Translations under genes and position numbers: made by a program | Part shown: one piece after another, positions 11,358 through 23,300 of the stretch | How the letters are laid out: every line of letters starts with the position of its first letter | Numbering within the stretch: the stretch's first letter is position 1 | Assembly (NCBI GenBank): GCA_936432065.2 | Contig: OW386285.2 | Coordinates: forward strand, 168,466,425-168,530,424 | Origin: Rutpela maculata | Taxonomy: Eukaryota; Arthropoda; Insecta; Coleoptera; Cerambycidae | Reading direction: 5' to 3' | Length of the DNA: 64,000 bases | The notes under the pieces: generated by a model | Databases searched by the model: none | The model's input: the letters and a program-made list of their open reading frames with translations, nothing else | Told to the model about the DNA's origin: nothing

Positions 11358-12970
11358 TTACAGAAATGACATTTCTGTCAGCCGCGGGTATAAAAAATTA
11401 GGAGAAGACGTTTGGTTAACAACGCTATTGTTTGAAGTCACCACTAAAGCAGTATCACTATCAACACTATCATTTAAAGTTATTATAGTAGGCACTAGGT
11501 TCCCAGTGGTTGCTGAAGAGATGTGGGAATTTTCACTCACGTCACTGGAATGAACGAATGTCAACGTTTTGGATGACCGTTTGGTGGCAGATAAGGCATC
11601 AACTATATTGCAGGCCACTATGCGATTATCAAACTTTCTTGAGCGTTGACTGTTTATTTCAACATAATTAAAATATCCCTCACTGCATGAATTGAATTTT
11701 TCTAGGAACTCATAAAGTCTAGTATTAAACTTATAAATATGCTTATTTTTCGAAGAATATTTGTTAATATAGGGAACAGATGCAAACGTAACATTAGTAT
11801 GTGAACATAATTTTAGTTTATTACAAATATGGCGAAAAGAAGGTGTTTTGTTCATCTCAATATCGTTGGTTCCTCCTATTATAATTATATTATCAAGAAG
11901 GGAGAAATTTTCTGCTAGTGTTTCGATATTTTCTATAACTTGATACAGAAGAGCACTAGGTTTTCTAATTGTTGCAAGCTCATATACATTTAAGTCCAAA
12001 CATCTCCTAAGTTGTGAAGATATATTAATATCATCCGCTAACAGCAGAATTTGTCGTTTGCGAAGTTTATTATTATTTTTTAATGGAGCACATTCCCAGC
12101 AAACAAAGAATGTATCCGTAATGTTATGCAATATTAAATGGAAGTAACATTTGTAATGTTCTCTTGCAATATGATATTTATATTACAACAACGTAACAGA
12201 AAAATGTTACATTTCGAAATATTAAACAAATATTTATGTAATGTTGGTTACATTACGTAATATTTAATAGTATGACAAATTACTTTCTGACAACGTTGAT
12301 GTTATATTAAAGTAATAATGCATTGTTTAGTGGGTTTAATCCCATTTGTATTATTGTTGCCACTCTGTACAGCTAGAGAATTGCTGCGATTTATGACTTT
12401 TTGTTTGTTTACAACTTCACTATAGGTTTTCATTTCTTTCCTATCAGGGGCTATATTCTCAGCCAAGGGATATTTCGTTCCTATGGGAAAATAGTATTTT
12501 GTCTCTTTTCATCTCACTGTGTTTCCTATTTCCTTCTCTTTCCTTTCTCATAGGAATGATCATTCTCTTGGCTGAGAATCAGCACCCATATAAGTTTTTA
12601 CCTGTTGAACAGGTCTTATCAGTCAAAGTGGAGGCATCTTTGTTAATCTTATAAAACGTTTGCGTGCCAATATTAACTGTCTCTGGTTTTGAATTCGCCT
12701 TTGTAACTTCTTTTTTTAAATGGGCAATATGGTTATTTAATTCTTGGATTATGATTTCTTGCCTCTTTATCAGCTCACCCATTTCTTCTTCTCTCTTCAT
12801 AGCTTCTTGAAAAAAGACTTCTCTGTCGTCCTTAATTTTTTAAATGTATTTATTTTTCATTTCACTTTCCTCAGCGAGATCTTGTATTGTTTTTTCCAAG
12901 ATATCTTTTCCATCGTCGGGATCACTGTCGTAATTAACAGTTTCACAACATATAAGTTGATTGTCTTTTA
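11358..12970 (-). pseudogene. CR1-like ORF1 with coiled coil and GDSL/SGNH-esterase-like domain
   Basis: The N-terminal part (about 12970-12585) is acidic and then heptad-rich (EEMGELIKRQEIIIQELNNH), probably a coiled coil, and reaches the codons for YGC. After the 12102-12584 insertion it continues WECAPLKNN and a region with IIIIGGTNDIE (about 11870), a GGTND block of the kind found in the esterase-like ORF1 of CR1-type elements. The residue order fits, but the catalytic nucleophile block is less clear (LLLADDIN). At least one frame change lies near 12840. An esterase role is known for some family members; here it is inference from the GGTND motif. Confidence 0.65.
12102..12584. mobile_element. 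Short non-coding insertion in CR1-like ORF1
   Basis: CAGCA precedes (12097-12101) and ends (12580-12584) this stretch. Removing it rejoins the ORF1 frame as YGC-WECAPL, which supports insertion. The left part (12120-12300) is dense in GTAACATT/AATGTTAC palindromes. The right part holds its own inverted repeat: TATTCTCAGCCAAG at about 12451 and CTTGGCTGAGAAT at about 12567. It could be one Harbinger-like miniature element with a 3-bp GCA duplication or two adjacent insertions; I cannot separate these. Confidence 0.5.
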
Positions 12971-12990
12971 CAAAACGTATATTGCCATCT

Positions 12991-13966
12991 CTCCAGACAT
13001 CTCCATCCACAGTGTCGCATAATTTCCTCCACCTCTCTCTCTTTGATCTTTTAATTGCCTCTCTAAGGTTTTTTCTGGCGTTCCGGTACTCCTGGAGAGA
13101 TGGATTCAACCCAAATCCTGCTCTAATATTCTGCCTTATTCCCTGCCGACGAATCGCGATACATTCCGTTCTGAGAGCTGCGATCTCCTCCGTCCACCAA
13201 TAGACCTCCCTCCTGGTCTTTCTGCTTCCCTTCCTGGGCATTGACTCGTTGCAAGCTCTAGTAACTGCATCGGTGAGGGCCTCCTCCGTTTCAACCATGC
13301 CTCCTCGGAAGGGGCCAGCCAGACTTCTTTTGAAGGTATCCTTGTTCAGCCTACCAAGCTTCCACCCTCTGCCTTTTACCACCTGGGTGGCACGGTTCTG
13401 TCCAATCTCATATGTAATATAGCGGTGGTCGCTTAATGTCTCCTCCTCTGTTAGGACTCTCCATCCGCTGGTGTTCCTGGTTGCCCCTTCCGAGCCTAGA
13501 GTAAGATCCAGGATGGAGCCAGTGGTCCCTCTTACGAACGTATAAGCTGCTCCCTCGTTCAGTATTTGCAGGTCTTCAGTGGCTATCCACTCGCTGATTA
13601 CCCTTCCCCTCCCATTCATCCGGTCCATTCCCCATTCTGGGGCGCTGCCATTGAGGTCGCCGGCTACTATCACCTCTCTTCCTCTATTCCTACTTGCTCT
13701 AACGGCCCTTCCGAGCTCGTCCAGGGAATTTTCCAATTCCGCTATACCAGCATTGGGTGAAAAGTAACAGCTGAAGAGAACCGCCTCCTTCAACTCCACC
13801 CAGACGTACCCTTTTCCTCGTCCAGTTCCATATATGCTAAGAGTAGGGTTTAGGATCCCCACCGCGGCATCTATGTTTTCGTCGACGAACCACTCAGGCC
13901 TGTTTTTCACCATTTTCTTATTAGGTTCACTTATTATTAAGATGTCCTCCCCCTCCCGTTTCCCTG
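12991..13966 (-). pseudogene. R1-like ORF2 endonuclease domain (fragment 3 of 4)
   Basis: Open on the minus strand from 13966 to about 12991. Motifs in order: DILIISEPNKKMV (about residue 5 of this fragment), VILNP-type strand, CYFSPNAG, VIVAGDLNGSAPEWG (catalytic D and N, near residue 105), LDLTLGS, and LSDHRYITYEI (catalytic SDH, near residue 185). A basic linker follows with WWTEEIAALR and KRERWRKLCDTVDGDVW. The frame is clean through the whole domain. The upstream end joins, across the 13967-26249 insertion and its TG duplication, to QDLVWTT at 26252. The downstream end stops at the CR1-like insertion. An ATG at 14009 belongs to the inserted element and is not the true start. Confidence 0.85.
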
Positions 13967-14644
13967 CCCAAGCAGCATTCAAAGTGATGGGAACTGGCAT
14001 CTGAGGCATCGGAACTTTAATATAGTAGGAATAACATAACTGTTACTAATTTTGCGACTTCAGGGTAATATTCACTTTGTGGTATGCATTTGTAGTGACA
14101 ATTAAGTAGATTCTACTGAATTTAGGCACTGTATAGTTATAACACTTTCAAGTAACTGCTGGAGAATCTGCAACGTCGCGGATACTACTCTGCATTACTT
14201 TGAAGCATCCTCAACTGCAAAGTGAAAATTGGTAGTAATGCCGACTGCACAGCTTTATCAAAGGACCACTTGAAAGTAGTCTAACTTCCCTGCCAAAAAT
14301 TCCACATAGAAACTTATAAAAAAAAATTGATGCGGTTTTATCGTTCCTATAAGTTATATTATTATTATACAGACAGGATTTTATCTGTTTTAATAAGTTT
14401 TAAATCGGTTATGAAACAGTAATTCCGAATGAGCTATTTGGAATTATCATGTTGCCCTTTCATGAGTACTTATATGAAATATACATCAACAAATCTACAG
14501 TTTAGTGTCTGCAAATGCACCCTTGCCCTTATATCTGTAAACATATGGAATTACAGATACAACTTTAAAGAGATTCTAAACTTTTCTATAAGTAATATCA
14601 TAAGAGTCCAGTCCGTCCTTTCTCCAGTATCTATCGTATATAAC

Positions 14645-15117
14645 TAGGGACGTTCCGATACTATCGATATGATGCCAGTATCGATACTTTTCATTCGATA
14701 CCAAGTACTTTTGTACTCGATACTTTTCTTTCGATACGATACCGGTATCGATACTTTTAAGCCGGTATCGGTATCACTAAAATATTGCATGTACAGTATG
14801 TTTGAATGTACAGAAAAACGTACAGCATTACATTTTGGTTGAAATTTTTATTCGAATTTCTCCCCCCCCCCCCCGTGTTCATCAAAAAAGTTGGGATTAA
14901 AAAAAAATTTTTCGGATCCCCCGCTCATCAATTTTTAAAAAAATATTTGTATTATGAAACAATTTCTGCAGAAACATTTTTTTTCTACTATGATTGATTT
15001 TATCTTAAAAGTATCGATACTCACTGGTATCGATACTTTTCTTTCGATATGATACCGGTATTGATACTTTTCATTCGATACTAGTATCGATACTTTTGTG
15101 GCATCGGAACGTCCCTA
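14645..15117. mobile_element. hAT-type miniature element with GTATCGATACTTTT motifs, 473 bp
   Basis: Ends TAGGGACGTTCCGAT and ATCGGAACGTCCCTA are exact inverted repeats. TATATAAC flanks both sides (14637-14644 and 15118-15125), an 8-bp duplication. The second foldback copy (near 54920) lacks the insert, so the empty site is known. Subterminal zones repeat GTATCGATACTTTT and its partial palindromes. The central 200 bp is T- and C-rich with no gene. Confidence 0.9.
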
Positions 15118-15589
15118 TATATAACACACCATTTATCAACATGTTTTTATTGTAAATTTCAACATTGTCTTTTTATTAGTATTAATGTGGATATACATGT
15201 CAACAAATGTACAGTTTCAATTGTATATTTTACAGATGTATTTTTATTGTAAATTTCCATTTTGCTTTTTTATTAGTATTAATTTGGATATGCATGTCGA
15301 CAAATGAACAGTTTAAATTGCATATTTCAAATAGAAATACTAATATTGTGGTAAACACAAAATACTGCAAAGTCCTTATTTCCTCGGGTGTTCTTGTTCT
15401 AGCCTAGAAGCAATGAATGAGTTGGCAGTGAAAGAGACTGCTTTACTTTTAATTTAACAAACACGTCAGTTCCTTGGGTCACATTAGAGTAGATATGAAT
15501 TAGCGACACGTATACAGCTCCCTCTACTGGAGCCTGGAGTAAAGCTGCTGCTGAAATTTCTATCAGTTTCTACCAGAATGGAGCAGCAA

Positions 15590-17130
15590 ACATTTACCTA
15601 TACCACATCGATGAGAATTTATGAGAATAGTATCTAAGGTAAAACGTGCGGCTTTCCGTGGTTAAATGGCAAGTGTTTCTATAAGAAACGAGCTGCATTA
15701 GGTTAGGACAGTTTTGACTTGCAATTGAAGATTACTAATTATAATGTTTGAATAGGGATTTATGAGATCAGTTTCTATGAGTATTAATGTTTTTTTTCAG
15801 TAATATATTAAATGTGTTTTCATTTGTTTGAATGGGTAAAAAGAAAGGTCAGTTTTCAACTGCAATTACAAATACAAGTTTAATCACTTTGAATGGGGTT
15901 ATATGCGATTAATTTCTAAAAGTATTTATGCTGTTTTCCGAATATAATTGTGATGAGGTTTAATCAGTAACAAATTGTTCACTACTTGTTATGATATGGT
16001 CGGAAATTCCAAGTACACATTTAGTATTCCTTCAAAAGGATTGATGAGAGCAGTTTCTACGAGTATCTATTTGTTGTTCCTCTAGTAAATTATATAAGTC
16101 TTTACATTTACTTATACTATCTCAATGAGAATTTATGAGAACAGTATCTAATGTAAAACGTACGGCTTTCCGTGGTTAAATGGCAAGTGTTTCTATAAGA
16201 AACGAGCTGCATTAGGTTAGAACAGTTTTGATTTGCAATTGAAGATTACAAATTATAATGTTTGAATAGGGATTTATGAGATCAGTTTCTATGAGTATTA
16301 ATGTTTTTTTTTCAGTAATATATTAAATGTGTTTTCATATGTTTGAATGGGTAAAAAGAAAGGTCAGTTTTCAACTGAAATTACAAATACAAATTTAATC
16401 ACTTCGAGTGGGGTTATACGCGATCAATTTCTAACAGTATTTATGCTGTTTTCCGAATATAATTGTGATGAGGTTTGATCAGTAACAAATTGTTCACTAC
16501 ATGTTACGATATGGTCAGAAATTCCAGGTACATATTTAGTATTACTTCGAAAGGATTGATGATAGCAGTTTCTACGAGTATGTATTTGTTGTGCCAATAG
16601 TAAATTATATAAGTCTTTATCAGTATGCATTCGGATCTAATTTAAATATGAAAATTATTTCAGAATAAAGCAACCAAATATTTTAAACAGTATCTATTTG
16701 TAAATCCAGACATTTACTTATACTATCTCAATGAGAATTTATGAGAACAGTATCTAATGTAAAACGTGCGGCTTTGCGTGGTTAAATGGCAAGAGTTTCT
16801 ATAAGAAACGAGCTGCATTAGGTTAGAACAGTTTTGATTTGCAATTGAAGATTACAAATTATAATGTTTGAATAGGGATTTATGAGATCGCAGTTTCTAT
16901 GAGTATTAATGTTTTTTTTTTCAGTAATACATTAAATGTGTTTTCATTTGTTTGAATGGGTAAAAAGAAAGGTCAGTTTTCAACTGCAATTACAAATACA
17001 AGTTTAACCACTTCGAATGGGATTATATGCGATCAATTTCTAACAGTATTTATGCTGTTTTCCGAATATAATTGTGATGATGTTTGATCAGTAACAAATT
17101 GTTCACTACATGTTACGTGTGGAAATTCCA
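15590..17130. repeat. Tandem ~600-bp units of the foldback left arm
   Basis: Units start near 15592, 16105 and 16710 and resume after the 17135-19573 insertion near 19755 and 20455. Spacing is about 510-605 bp. Neighbouring units differ by scattered substitutions and short gaps, so they were amplified within the element and then diverged. Short open frames crossing them shift between units and are not genes. Confidence 0.8.
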
Positions 17131-17548
17131 GGTACACTGAGAAAAATCGGCTAGGTACTCTTTTTTGCTAACAATAATTTAATTGTCACAAATGTTTTTT
17201 TAATTCGGACAAGTCGATGTAATATTTCAGATAAATAAAATGACATTTCTAAAAGCAGATACTTGTTCCTATTAACCTACTCTTCTACAAGAAATAAATA
17301 GGTAATAAATGTGTTTAATAATAATTGCCCCAATTAAACTGTGTTTAGGAGTAGTTAAATATGAAGCTACCACAGTAGAAGCAAGTTTCCTAAAAATATA
17401 TATTAGTAACAACTACTCTACTATTTGTGACAAAACAACTTTAATATTAATCCAAGTATTCAGGTACTTGGGGCAATTAAATTTTTATTTCGTGCATCTT
17501 CGAGTCTCGTTCGGTAGCGACTCGTGAGTGCATTCCATCATAGAGAAC

Positions 17549-17943
17549 TAGTGATGCAGATATTCGGATGATTTCGGTACTCGGATTACACGGAATCGGA
17601 TGACAAGAATATTCGGATTAATCATCCGATGTCGAATTAAATTTTCACTATAGGTGATATCGCGATTTTTCAATCACTCTGTCAACAGTAATTGCGATCG
17701 TGGGTAAAGCGAATGCAAGTGACACTGTTGTTAGTAATTTTTCTCCCCAGATCTCAGAATCGATGAGCGGGGGGGAGAAATCTAAAAAACATTTTATCAT
17801 CCAAGTGCACGATTGACAGTTGTTTTGTACTTAAAATTAATCCGAGTATATTTTATTCGGATGAAATTTTAATACCCGGAATCAAGCGAGTATTTCGATA
17901 CTCGGATTAACCGAGTATTTTAATTCGAATTCGCCCAACACTA
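17549..17943. mobile_element. hAT-type miniature element with ATTCGGAT motifs, 395 bp
   Basis: Ends TAGTGATGCAG and, inverted, TAGTGTTGGGCG. TAGAGAAC occurs at 17541-17548 and 17944-17951, an exact 8-bp duplication. Subterminal zones repeat ATTCGGAT/ACTCGGATTA in both directions, the pattern of motif-rich hAT miniature elements. Confidence 0.85.
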
Positions 17944-18453
17944 TAGAGAACAGAGAATTCATCATTTGCTAAATGTGGTTTGGTATGTACAGGTGCTTTA
18001 TTACAAGGACCAAACTGTTCATGTACTACTTACTTCTAAAGATATTTACTGCATTAGGTAAGTCTATAGTACACTTGCAGCTTTATTTAAATATTATAGT
18101 AGTTTTAGTAGCTAAATTTTATAAATCATTCGAGGATTCATTTTCACCGGATAGATATATATCTAACTTAAAACTATATAAATTGTTTTTATATTGTTCA
18201 TTATAATTAAATGTATCTGCGTTTTATTTATAATGAATTATTTTCCAGTTTAAATTAAAAGTTTAACAGTAATTTATTCTTTTATATTGGATAGTGTATA
18301 TAGGCTTATAATCATTTTTTTGAACTTTCAAACAATTCGGGGGAAGCCGCAAAACAAAATTCGAATCTTCATTTTATTTTTATAGCGATCGAATGAAAAT
18401 GTAGAGCTTTAAATAATTTATAGTAAAACTACTAATAGTATTTAAATTATGTA

Positions 18454-19243
18454 CAGGATGGTCGCGCGAACGTTAGAACCTCATTTAACTTTCTTATTTT
18501 TGGAGTTACATAAAAAAGTTAAAAAAATAAGAGGTATACGGGAACATGTATTTTCCAAAAATCATTTCAGAAAAACAATTCAATGATGCATTTCGGAGAT
18601 TTGAATTTTACTTTGGTTTTTTAGATGGAACATACCGTATATTTTTACACCATCTGAAAGGCCATTAAAAAAAGCCTTTTAATGATTATAAAACATAACA
18701 TTTTTCTTAAAAACTATACTAGATATTAAATTTAATATTTTGTTATAAGTAAGTCACGGCCGACTCTATTAACTAGAGTCGGCCGTGATTAAGTCATGGT
18801 AGTCCGAAAAATATATATATCAATCATTGAAATTCCCCATTTTATCTAAAACATAGTGAAATTAGTTACCAACAAATATTTTGACATGACTAACATATTG
18901 TTTACTTCAAATTACATACTTTTGTTTTTCACCGGTATAATTTATTGATAAATTGTAAAATGGTAAATTAGACAATTTTTTTCAAGATAAATACCATATT
19001 TTATATATTATTAAAAAGCTTTTTTATGGCATTTTAAATGGTGTAAAAATATATGGGGTGTTCCATTAAAAAAAAAAACAAAAAGTAAAGTTCATATCAA
19101 GGAAATGCGACTTTCAATTGTTTTTATGAAATGGTTTTTGGAAAATACGTGTGATTTTCTATAACTTTTATTTTTGAACTTTTTTACGTAACTTCAAAAA
19201 TAATGAAGTTAAATGAGGTTCTAATATTCGTGCGGCCACCCTG
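18454..19243. mobile_element. Tc1/mariner-type palindromic element, 790 bp
   Basis: Ends CAGGATGGTCGCGCGAACG and, inverted, CAGGGTGGCCGCACGAATA, with TA at 18452-18453 and 19244-19245. The arms are complementary over most of their length (GAACCTCATTTAACTT and its inverse near 19205). The centre contains a strong 15-bp hairpin around GGCCGACTCTA (18754-18788). CAGGGTG ends with a TA duplication are typical of mariner-type elements. No transposase frame. Confidence 0.75.
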
Positions 19244-19873
19244 TACTTGCCATAAATGTACTATTTACCTACCACAGTAAGTATATTTATCTGTAGTAGT
19301 ATTTCAGGTTACTTCCTGCAATTAAACTGTTTAATAGGTACACAAAATAAAGTTACCTACAGTAATTAAAAGGAGTTTTTGTCACTAATAAACTATTTAT
19401 TTACGATAGAAAACAAATTTCACCTGCCATGTTTTATTTGTGACAAATAAACAGGATCAACAACTCCATTTTGCCTAGTACAATTAAAGTGTTCTCTTGT
19501 CCCAAATAGTACACAACTTTTTAACTGTTACAATTAAATTTTTATTTACCATTATTAAATTTTTCCCTCAGTGTACATATTTCGTATTACTTCGAAAGGA
19601 TTGATGATAGCAGTTTCTACGAGTATGTATTTGTTGTGCCAATAGTAAATTATATAAGTCTTTATCAGTATCCATTCGGATCTAATTTAAATATGAAAAT
19701 TATATCAGAATAAAGCAACCAAATATTTTAAACAGTATCTATTTGTAAATCCAGACATTTACTTATACTATCTCAATGAGAATTTATGAGGACAGTATCT
19801 AATGTAAAACGTGCGGCTTTCCGTGGTTAAATGGCAAGAGTTTCTATAAGAAACGAGCTGCATTACGTTAGAA

Positions 19874-19880
<7 letters not shown>

Positions 19881-19904
<24 letters not shown>

Positions 19905-20010
19905 GGAAGAAACAAACAGGTTACAAACCTAATTACATGTTTCTTGAGGGGGGGACTACAGGCGATATAACCCGCCGGAGCCAACCCGGGCGACACGCTT
20001 CGAAGACCGG
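19881..20010 (-). mobile_element. Short 5'-truncated retroposon with (TAAA)n tail
   Basis: On the minus strand it reads a core with GGTTGGCTCCGGCGGG and ends in about five TAAA units. GTTTT is found on both sides (19876-19880, 20011-20015), and the sister unit shows the site uninterrupted. The TGGCTCCGG core is shared with the tiny insertions at 30841-30929 and 32321-32405, whose tails use other four-base units. The source element is not in the window. Confidence 0.6.
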
Positions 20011-20669
20011 GTTTTGATTTGCAATTGAAGATTACAAATTATGATGTTTGAATAGGGATTTATGAGATGAGTTTCTATGAGTATTAATGTTATTTTTTTC
20101 AGTAATAAGTATATTAAATGTGTTTTCATTTGTTTGAATGAATTTGCAATTACAAATAGGTACAAGTTTAATCACTTCGAATGGGGTTATATGCGATCAG
20201 TATTTCGAATATAATTGTGATGAGGTTTGATCAGTAACAAATTGTTTACCACATGTTACGATATGGTCGGAAATTCCAGGTACATATTTAGTATTCCTTC
20301 GAAAGGATTGATGATAGCAGTTTCTATGAGTATGTATTTGTTGTTCCAATAGAAAATTTGTCTTTATCAGTATGCATTCGGATCTACTTTAAATACAAAA
20401 ATTATATCAGAATGAAACAACCAAATATTTTAAACAGTATCCACTTGTAAATCCAAACATTTAAAGATATATTTTAATGAGAACCAATCAGAACAGTATC
20501 TAATGTAACGCGTGCGGCTTTCCGTGGCTAAATTTTAAAAGTATTTTTAATAAATAGCTTTAACGGATTTGAACAGTTTTAATTTGCAATTCCAGATGAA
20601 TAGTTTTAATTGTTAAATAGGGATCTATGAGATCAGTGTCTTTGTGTAATGTTTTTTTTTTAATAAAAA

Positions 20670-22740
20670 CACATTTTATTGAAAAAAAAAAAACATTACA
20701 CTGACCTCATAGATCCCTACCAATTAAAACTATTTATCTGGAAATGCAAATGAAAACTGTTCGAATCCCTTAAAGTTTATTTATTGCAAATAATTTTAAA
20801 ATTTAGCCACGGAAAACCGCACACGTTACATTAGATACTGTTCTGATGGATTCTCATTATAATATTATCTTTAAATGTTTGGATTTACAGGTGGACACTG
20901 TTTAAAATATTTGAGGTTTCATTCTGATATGATTTTTGCATTTAAATTAGATCCGAATGCATACCGATAAAGACTTATATAATTTACTGTAGGAACAACA
21001 AATAAATACTCGTAGAAACTGCTCTCATCAATCCTCTTGAAGGAATACTAAATATGTACCTGGAATTTCCGACCATATCGTAACATGTAGTGAACAATTT
21101 GTTACGGATCAAACCTCATCACAATTATATTAGGAAAACAGCATAAATACTGTTAGAAATTGATCGCATATAACCCCATTCGAAGTGATTAAACTTGTAT
21201 TTGTAATTGCAGTTGAAAACTGACCTTCCTTTTTACCCATTCAAACAAATGAAAACACATTTAATATATTACTGAAAAAAAAACATTAATACTCATAGAA
21301 ACTGATCTCATAAATCCCTATTTAAACATTATAATTTGTAATCTTCAATTGCAAATCAAAACTGTTCTAACCTAATGCAGCTCGTTTCTTATAGAAACAC
21401 ATGCCATTTAACCACGAAAAGCCGCACGTTTTACATTAGATACTGTTCTCATAAATTCTCATTGAGATAGTATAAGTAAATGTCTGGATTTACAAATAGA
21501 TACTGTTTAAAATATTTGGTTGCTTTATTCTGATATAATTTTCATATTTAAATTAGATCCGAATCTTTACTGATAAAGACTTATATAATTTACTAGAGGA
21601 ACAACAAATAGATACTCGTAGAAACTGCTCTCATCAATCCTCTTGAAGGAATACCAAATGTGTACTTGGAATTTCCGACCATATCATAACATGTAGTGAA
21701 CAATTTGTTACTGATTAAACCTCATCACAATTATATCCGGAAAACAGCATAAATACTTTTAGAAATTGATCGCATATAACCCCATTCGAAGTGATTAAAC
21801 TTGTATTTGTAATTGCAGTTGAAAACTGACCTTTCTTTTTACCCATTCAAACAAATGAAAACACATTTAATATATTACTGAAGAAATCACATTAATAATC
21901 ATAGAAACTGATCTCATAAATCTCTATTCAAACATTATAATTTTGAATCTTCAATTACAAATCAAAACTGTTCTAACCTAATGCAACTCGTTTCTTATAG
22001 AAACTCTTGCCATTTAACCACGGAAAGCCGCACGTTTTACATTAGATACTGTTCTCATAAATTCTCATTGAGATAGTATAAGTAAATGTTTGGATTTACA
22101 AATAGATACTGTTTAAAATATTTGGTTGCTTTATTCTGATATAATTTTCATATTTAAATTAGATCCGAATCTGTACTGATAAAGACTTATATAATTTACT
22201 ATTGGAACAACAAATAGATACTCGTAGAAACTGCTCTCATCAATCCTCTTGAAGGAATACTAAATGTGTACCTGGAATTTCCGACCATATCATAACAAAT
22301 AGTGAACAATTTGTTACTGATTAAACCTCATCACAATTATATTCGGAAAACAGCATAAATACTTTTAGAAATTGATCGCATATAACCCCATTCAAAGCGA
22401 TTAAACTTGTATTTGTAATTGCAGTTGAAAACTGACCTTTCTTTTTACCCATTCAAACAAATGAAAACACATTTAATATATTACTGAAAAAAAAAACATT
22501 AATACCTACTCATAGAAACTGATCTCATAAATCCCTATTCAAACATTGTAATTTGTATCTTCAATTGCAAATCAAAACTGTTCTAACCTAATGCAGCTCG
22601 TTTCTTAAAGAAACACTTGTCTTTTAATCATGGAAAACCGCACGAATTACATTAGATACTGTGCTCATAAATTCCCATTGATGTGGTATAAGTAAATGTT
22701 TGGATTTACAAATGGATATGGCTTGACTCGTTTTGCTGGT
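20670..22740. repeat. Inverted ~600-bp units of the foldback right arm
   Basis: Reverse complement of the left-arm units. Unit marks such as CGGAAAGCCGCACGTTTTAC occur near 20810, 21410, 22020 and 22620. Together with the left arm this gives the potential for a multi-kilobase hairpin. Nothing else was seen in the stretch. Confidence 0.8.
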
Positions 22741-23062
22741 CAATTCTGATATAAACTGATAACAATTTCAACAGCAACTTTACCTAACTCTTATAGAAAC
22801 TTATTGACCATATAGGTTCTCATAGATACTTATTAATTTTTGATAATTTTCAATACGGATTGATGAGATTTTTTTGACAGGGTTATTAGTGACATCTCGA
22901 GTAAAAATGAGGTTATTTCTACGAACATAGGGGCTTTGAAGTTATCTTTACTACTCCCCACTAATTGAAAATGACTTAAAAGTTACATATACCTTGAAAA
23001 TCTACTATAGAGTAATATTAACTTTTAAGACAATTTATATAATTATTGGCATTGAATAAAAT

Positions 23063-23300
23063 GGCGGCATCTGAAATGCTCAGTGAAAGCGAAATAAAGT
23101 TTATCAGCACTCATCCACGTTTTATAGAAAACTGAAGAAACAGTTAAACAGTAGTAGAGAAATAGTGATTCTTCAGAATATGATGCAAACATGAAAGATT
23201 ATTTCGCCACAGCAAAACCATCATCTTTAGCAACAAGTGCAAAAGTGCTCCCATCAACACAAGAGTAATCGAAAACTATAACAGTTGTAGTGATTGATGA
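23063..23300 (+). pseudogene. Short unidentified coding-like remnant
   Basis: An ATG at 23063 opens a frame reading MAASEMLSESEIKFISTHP before a stop after about 24 codons. The following 150 bases keep a codon-like texture (KDYFATAKPSSLATSA in one frame) but with stops and frame changes. It lies inside the 13967-26249 element and could be a remnant of that element's lost gene or a captured exon. I do not recognise the family. About 180 bases downstream, 23479-23503 carries AATAAATTGAATTGAATG, which may be a retroposon tail. Confidence 0.25.

Larger units (their letters stand above)
5289..12990 (-). mobile_element. CR1/L2/Daphne-like non-LTR retrotransposon inserted in the R1 ORF2
   Basis: It lies between R1 codons for GDVW (12991 side) and YKIAT (5288 side). 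Parts in order on the minus strand: coiled-coil/esterase ORF (about 12970-11358), endonuclease remnants (11350-10699), then RT (7440-5562) and a short 3' UTR. The 3' end is AATAAA followed by a (TTCTA)n tail at 5289-5320. A microsatellite tail and an esterase-like ORF1 are features of CR1/L2-type elements, so I prefer that group to Jockey proper. A clear target duplication was not found; the 5' junction may involve a small target deletion. Two insertions interrupt it (12102-12584 and 7441-10693). Confidence 0.7.
17135..19573. mobile_element. TIR element with CACTGAGAAAAAT ends, TA-flanked, 2.4 kb
   Basis: It begins CACTGAGAAAAATC and ends ATTTTTCCCTCAGTG. TA flanks both sides (17133-17134, 19574-19575); GTAC/ACTGAG is an equally good parse. 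The intact sequence of the sister foldback near 56905 gives the empty site. Subterminal zones repeat AATTAAA and GTTTAATAGG-type motifs. Two other elements are nested in it (17549-17943 and 18454-19243). No protein is recognised. TA duplication suggests Tc1/mariner-like mobilisation, while the CACTG start is also seen in other superfamilies. Confidence 0.65.
14288..22882. mobile_element. 8.6-kb foldback element, CCCTGCCAAAAA/TTTTTGACAGGG ends, TT duplication
   Basis: The ends are CCCTGCCAAAAATTCC and, inverted, CCCTGTCAAAAAAATC; TT flanks both sides (14286-14287, 22883-22884). From about 15590 the left arm holds four to five tandem units of about 600 bp. Each has the same run of blocks, for example GTAAAACGTGCGGCTTTCCG, AGAAACGAGCTGCATTAGG and GTTACGATATGGTCGGAAA. 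The right arm (20670-22740) holds the same units inverted. The centre is near 20665, where a T run meets an A run. No transposase frame is present. A second copy lies at 54568-63487. Nested insertions are at 14645-15117, 17135-19573 and 19881-20010. Confidence 0.82.

Noticed and set aside
15590..22740. Regularly spaced units, considered as a CRISPR-like array
   Set aside because: Units are about 600 bp with no unique spacers and are inverted in the second arm; this is a foldback transposon in a eukaryotic genome.
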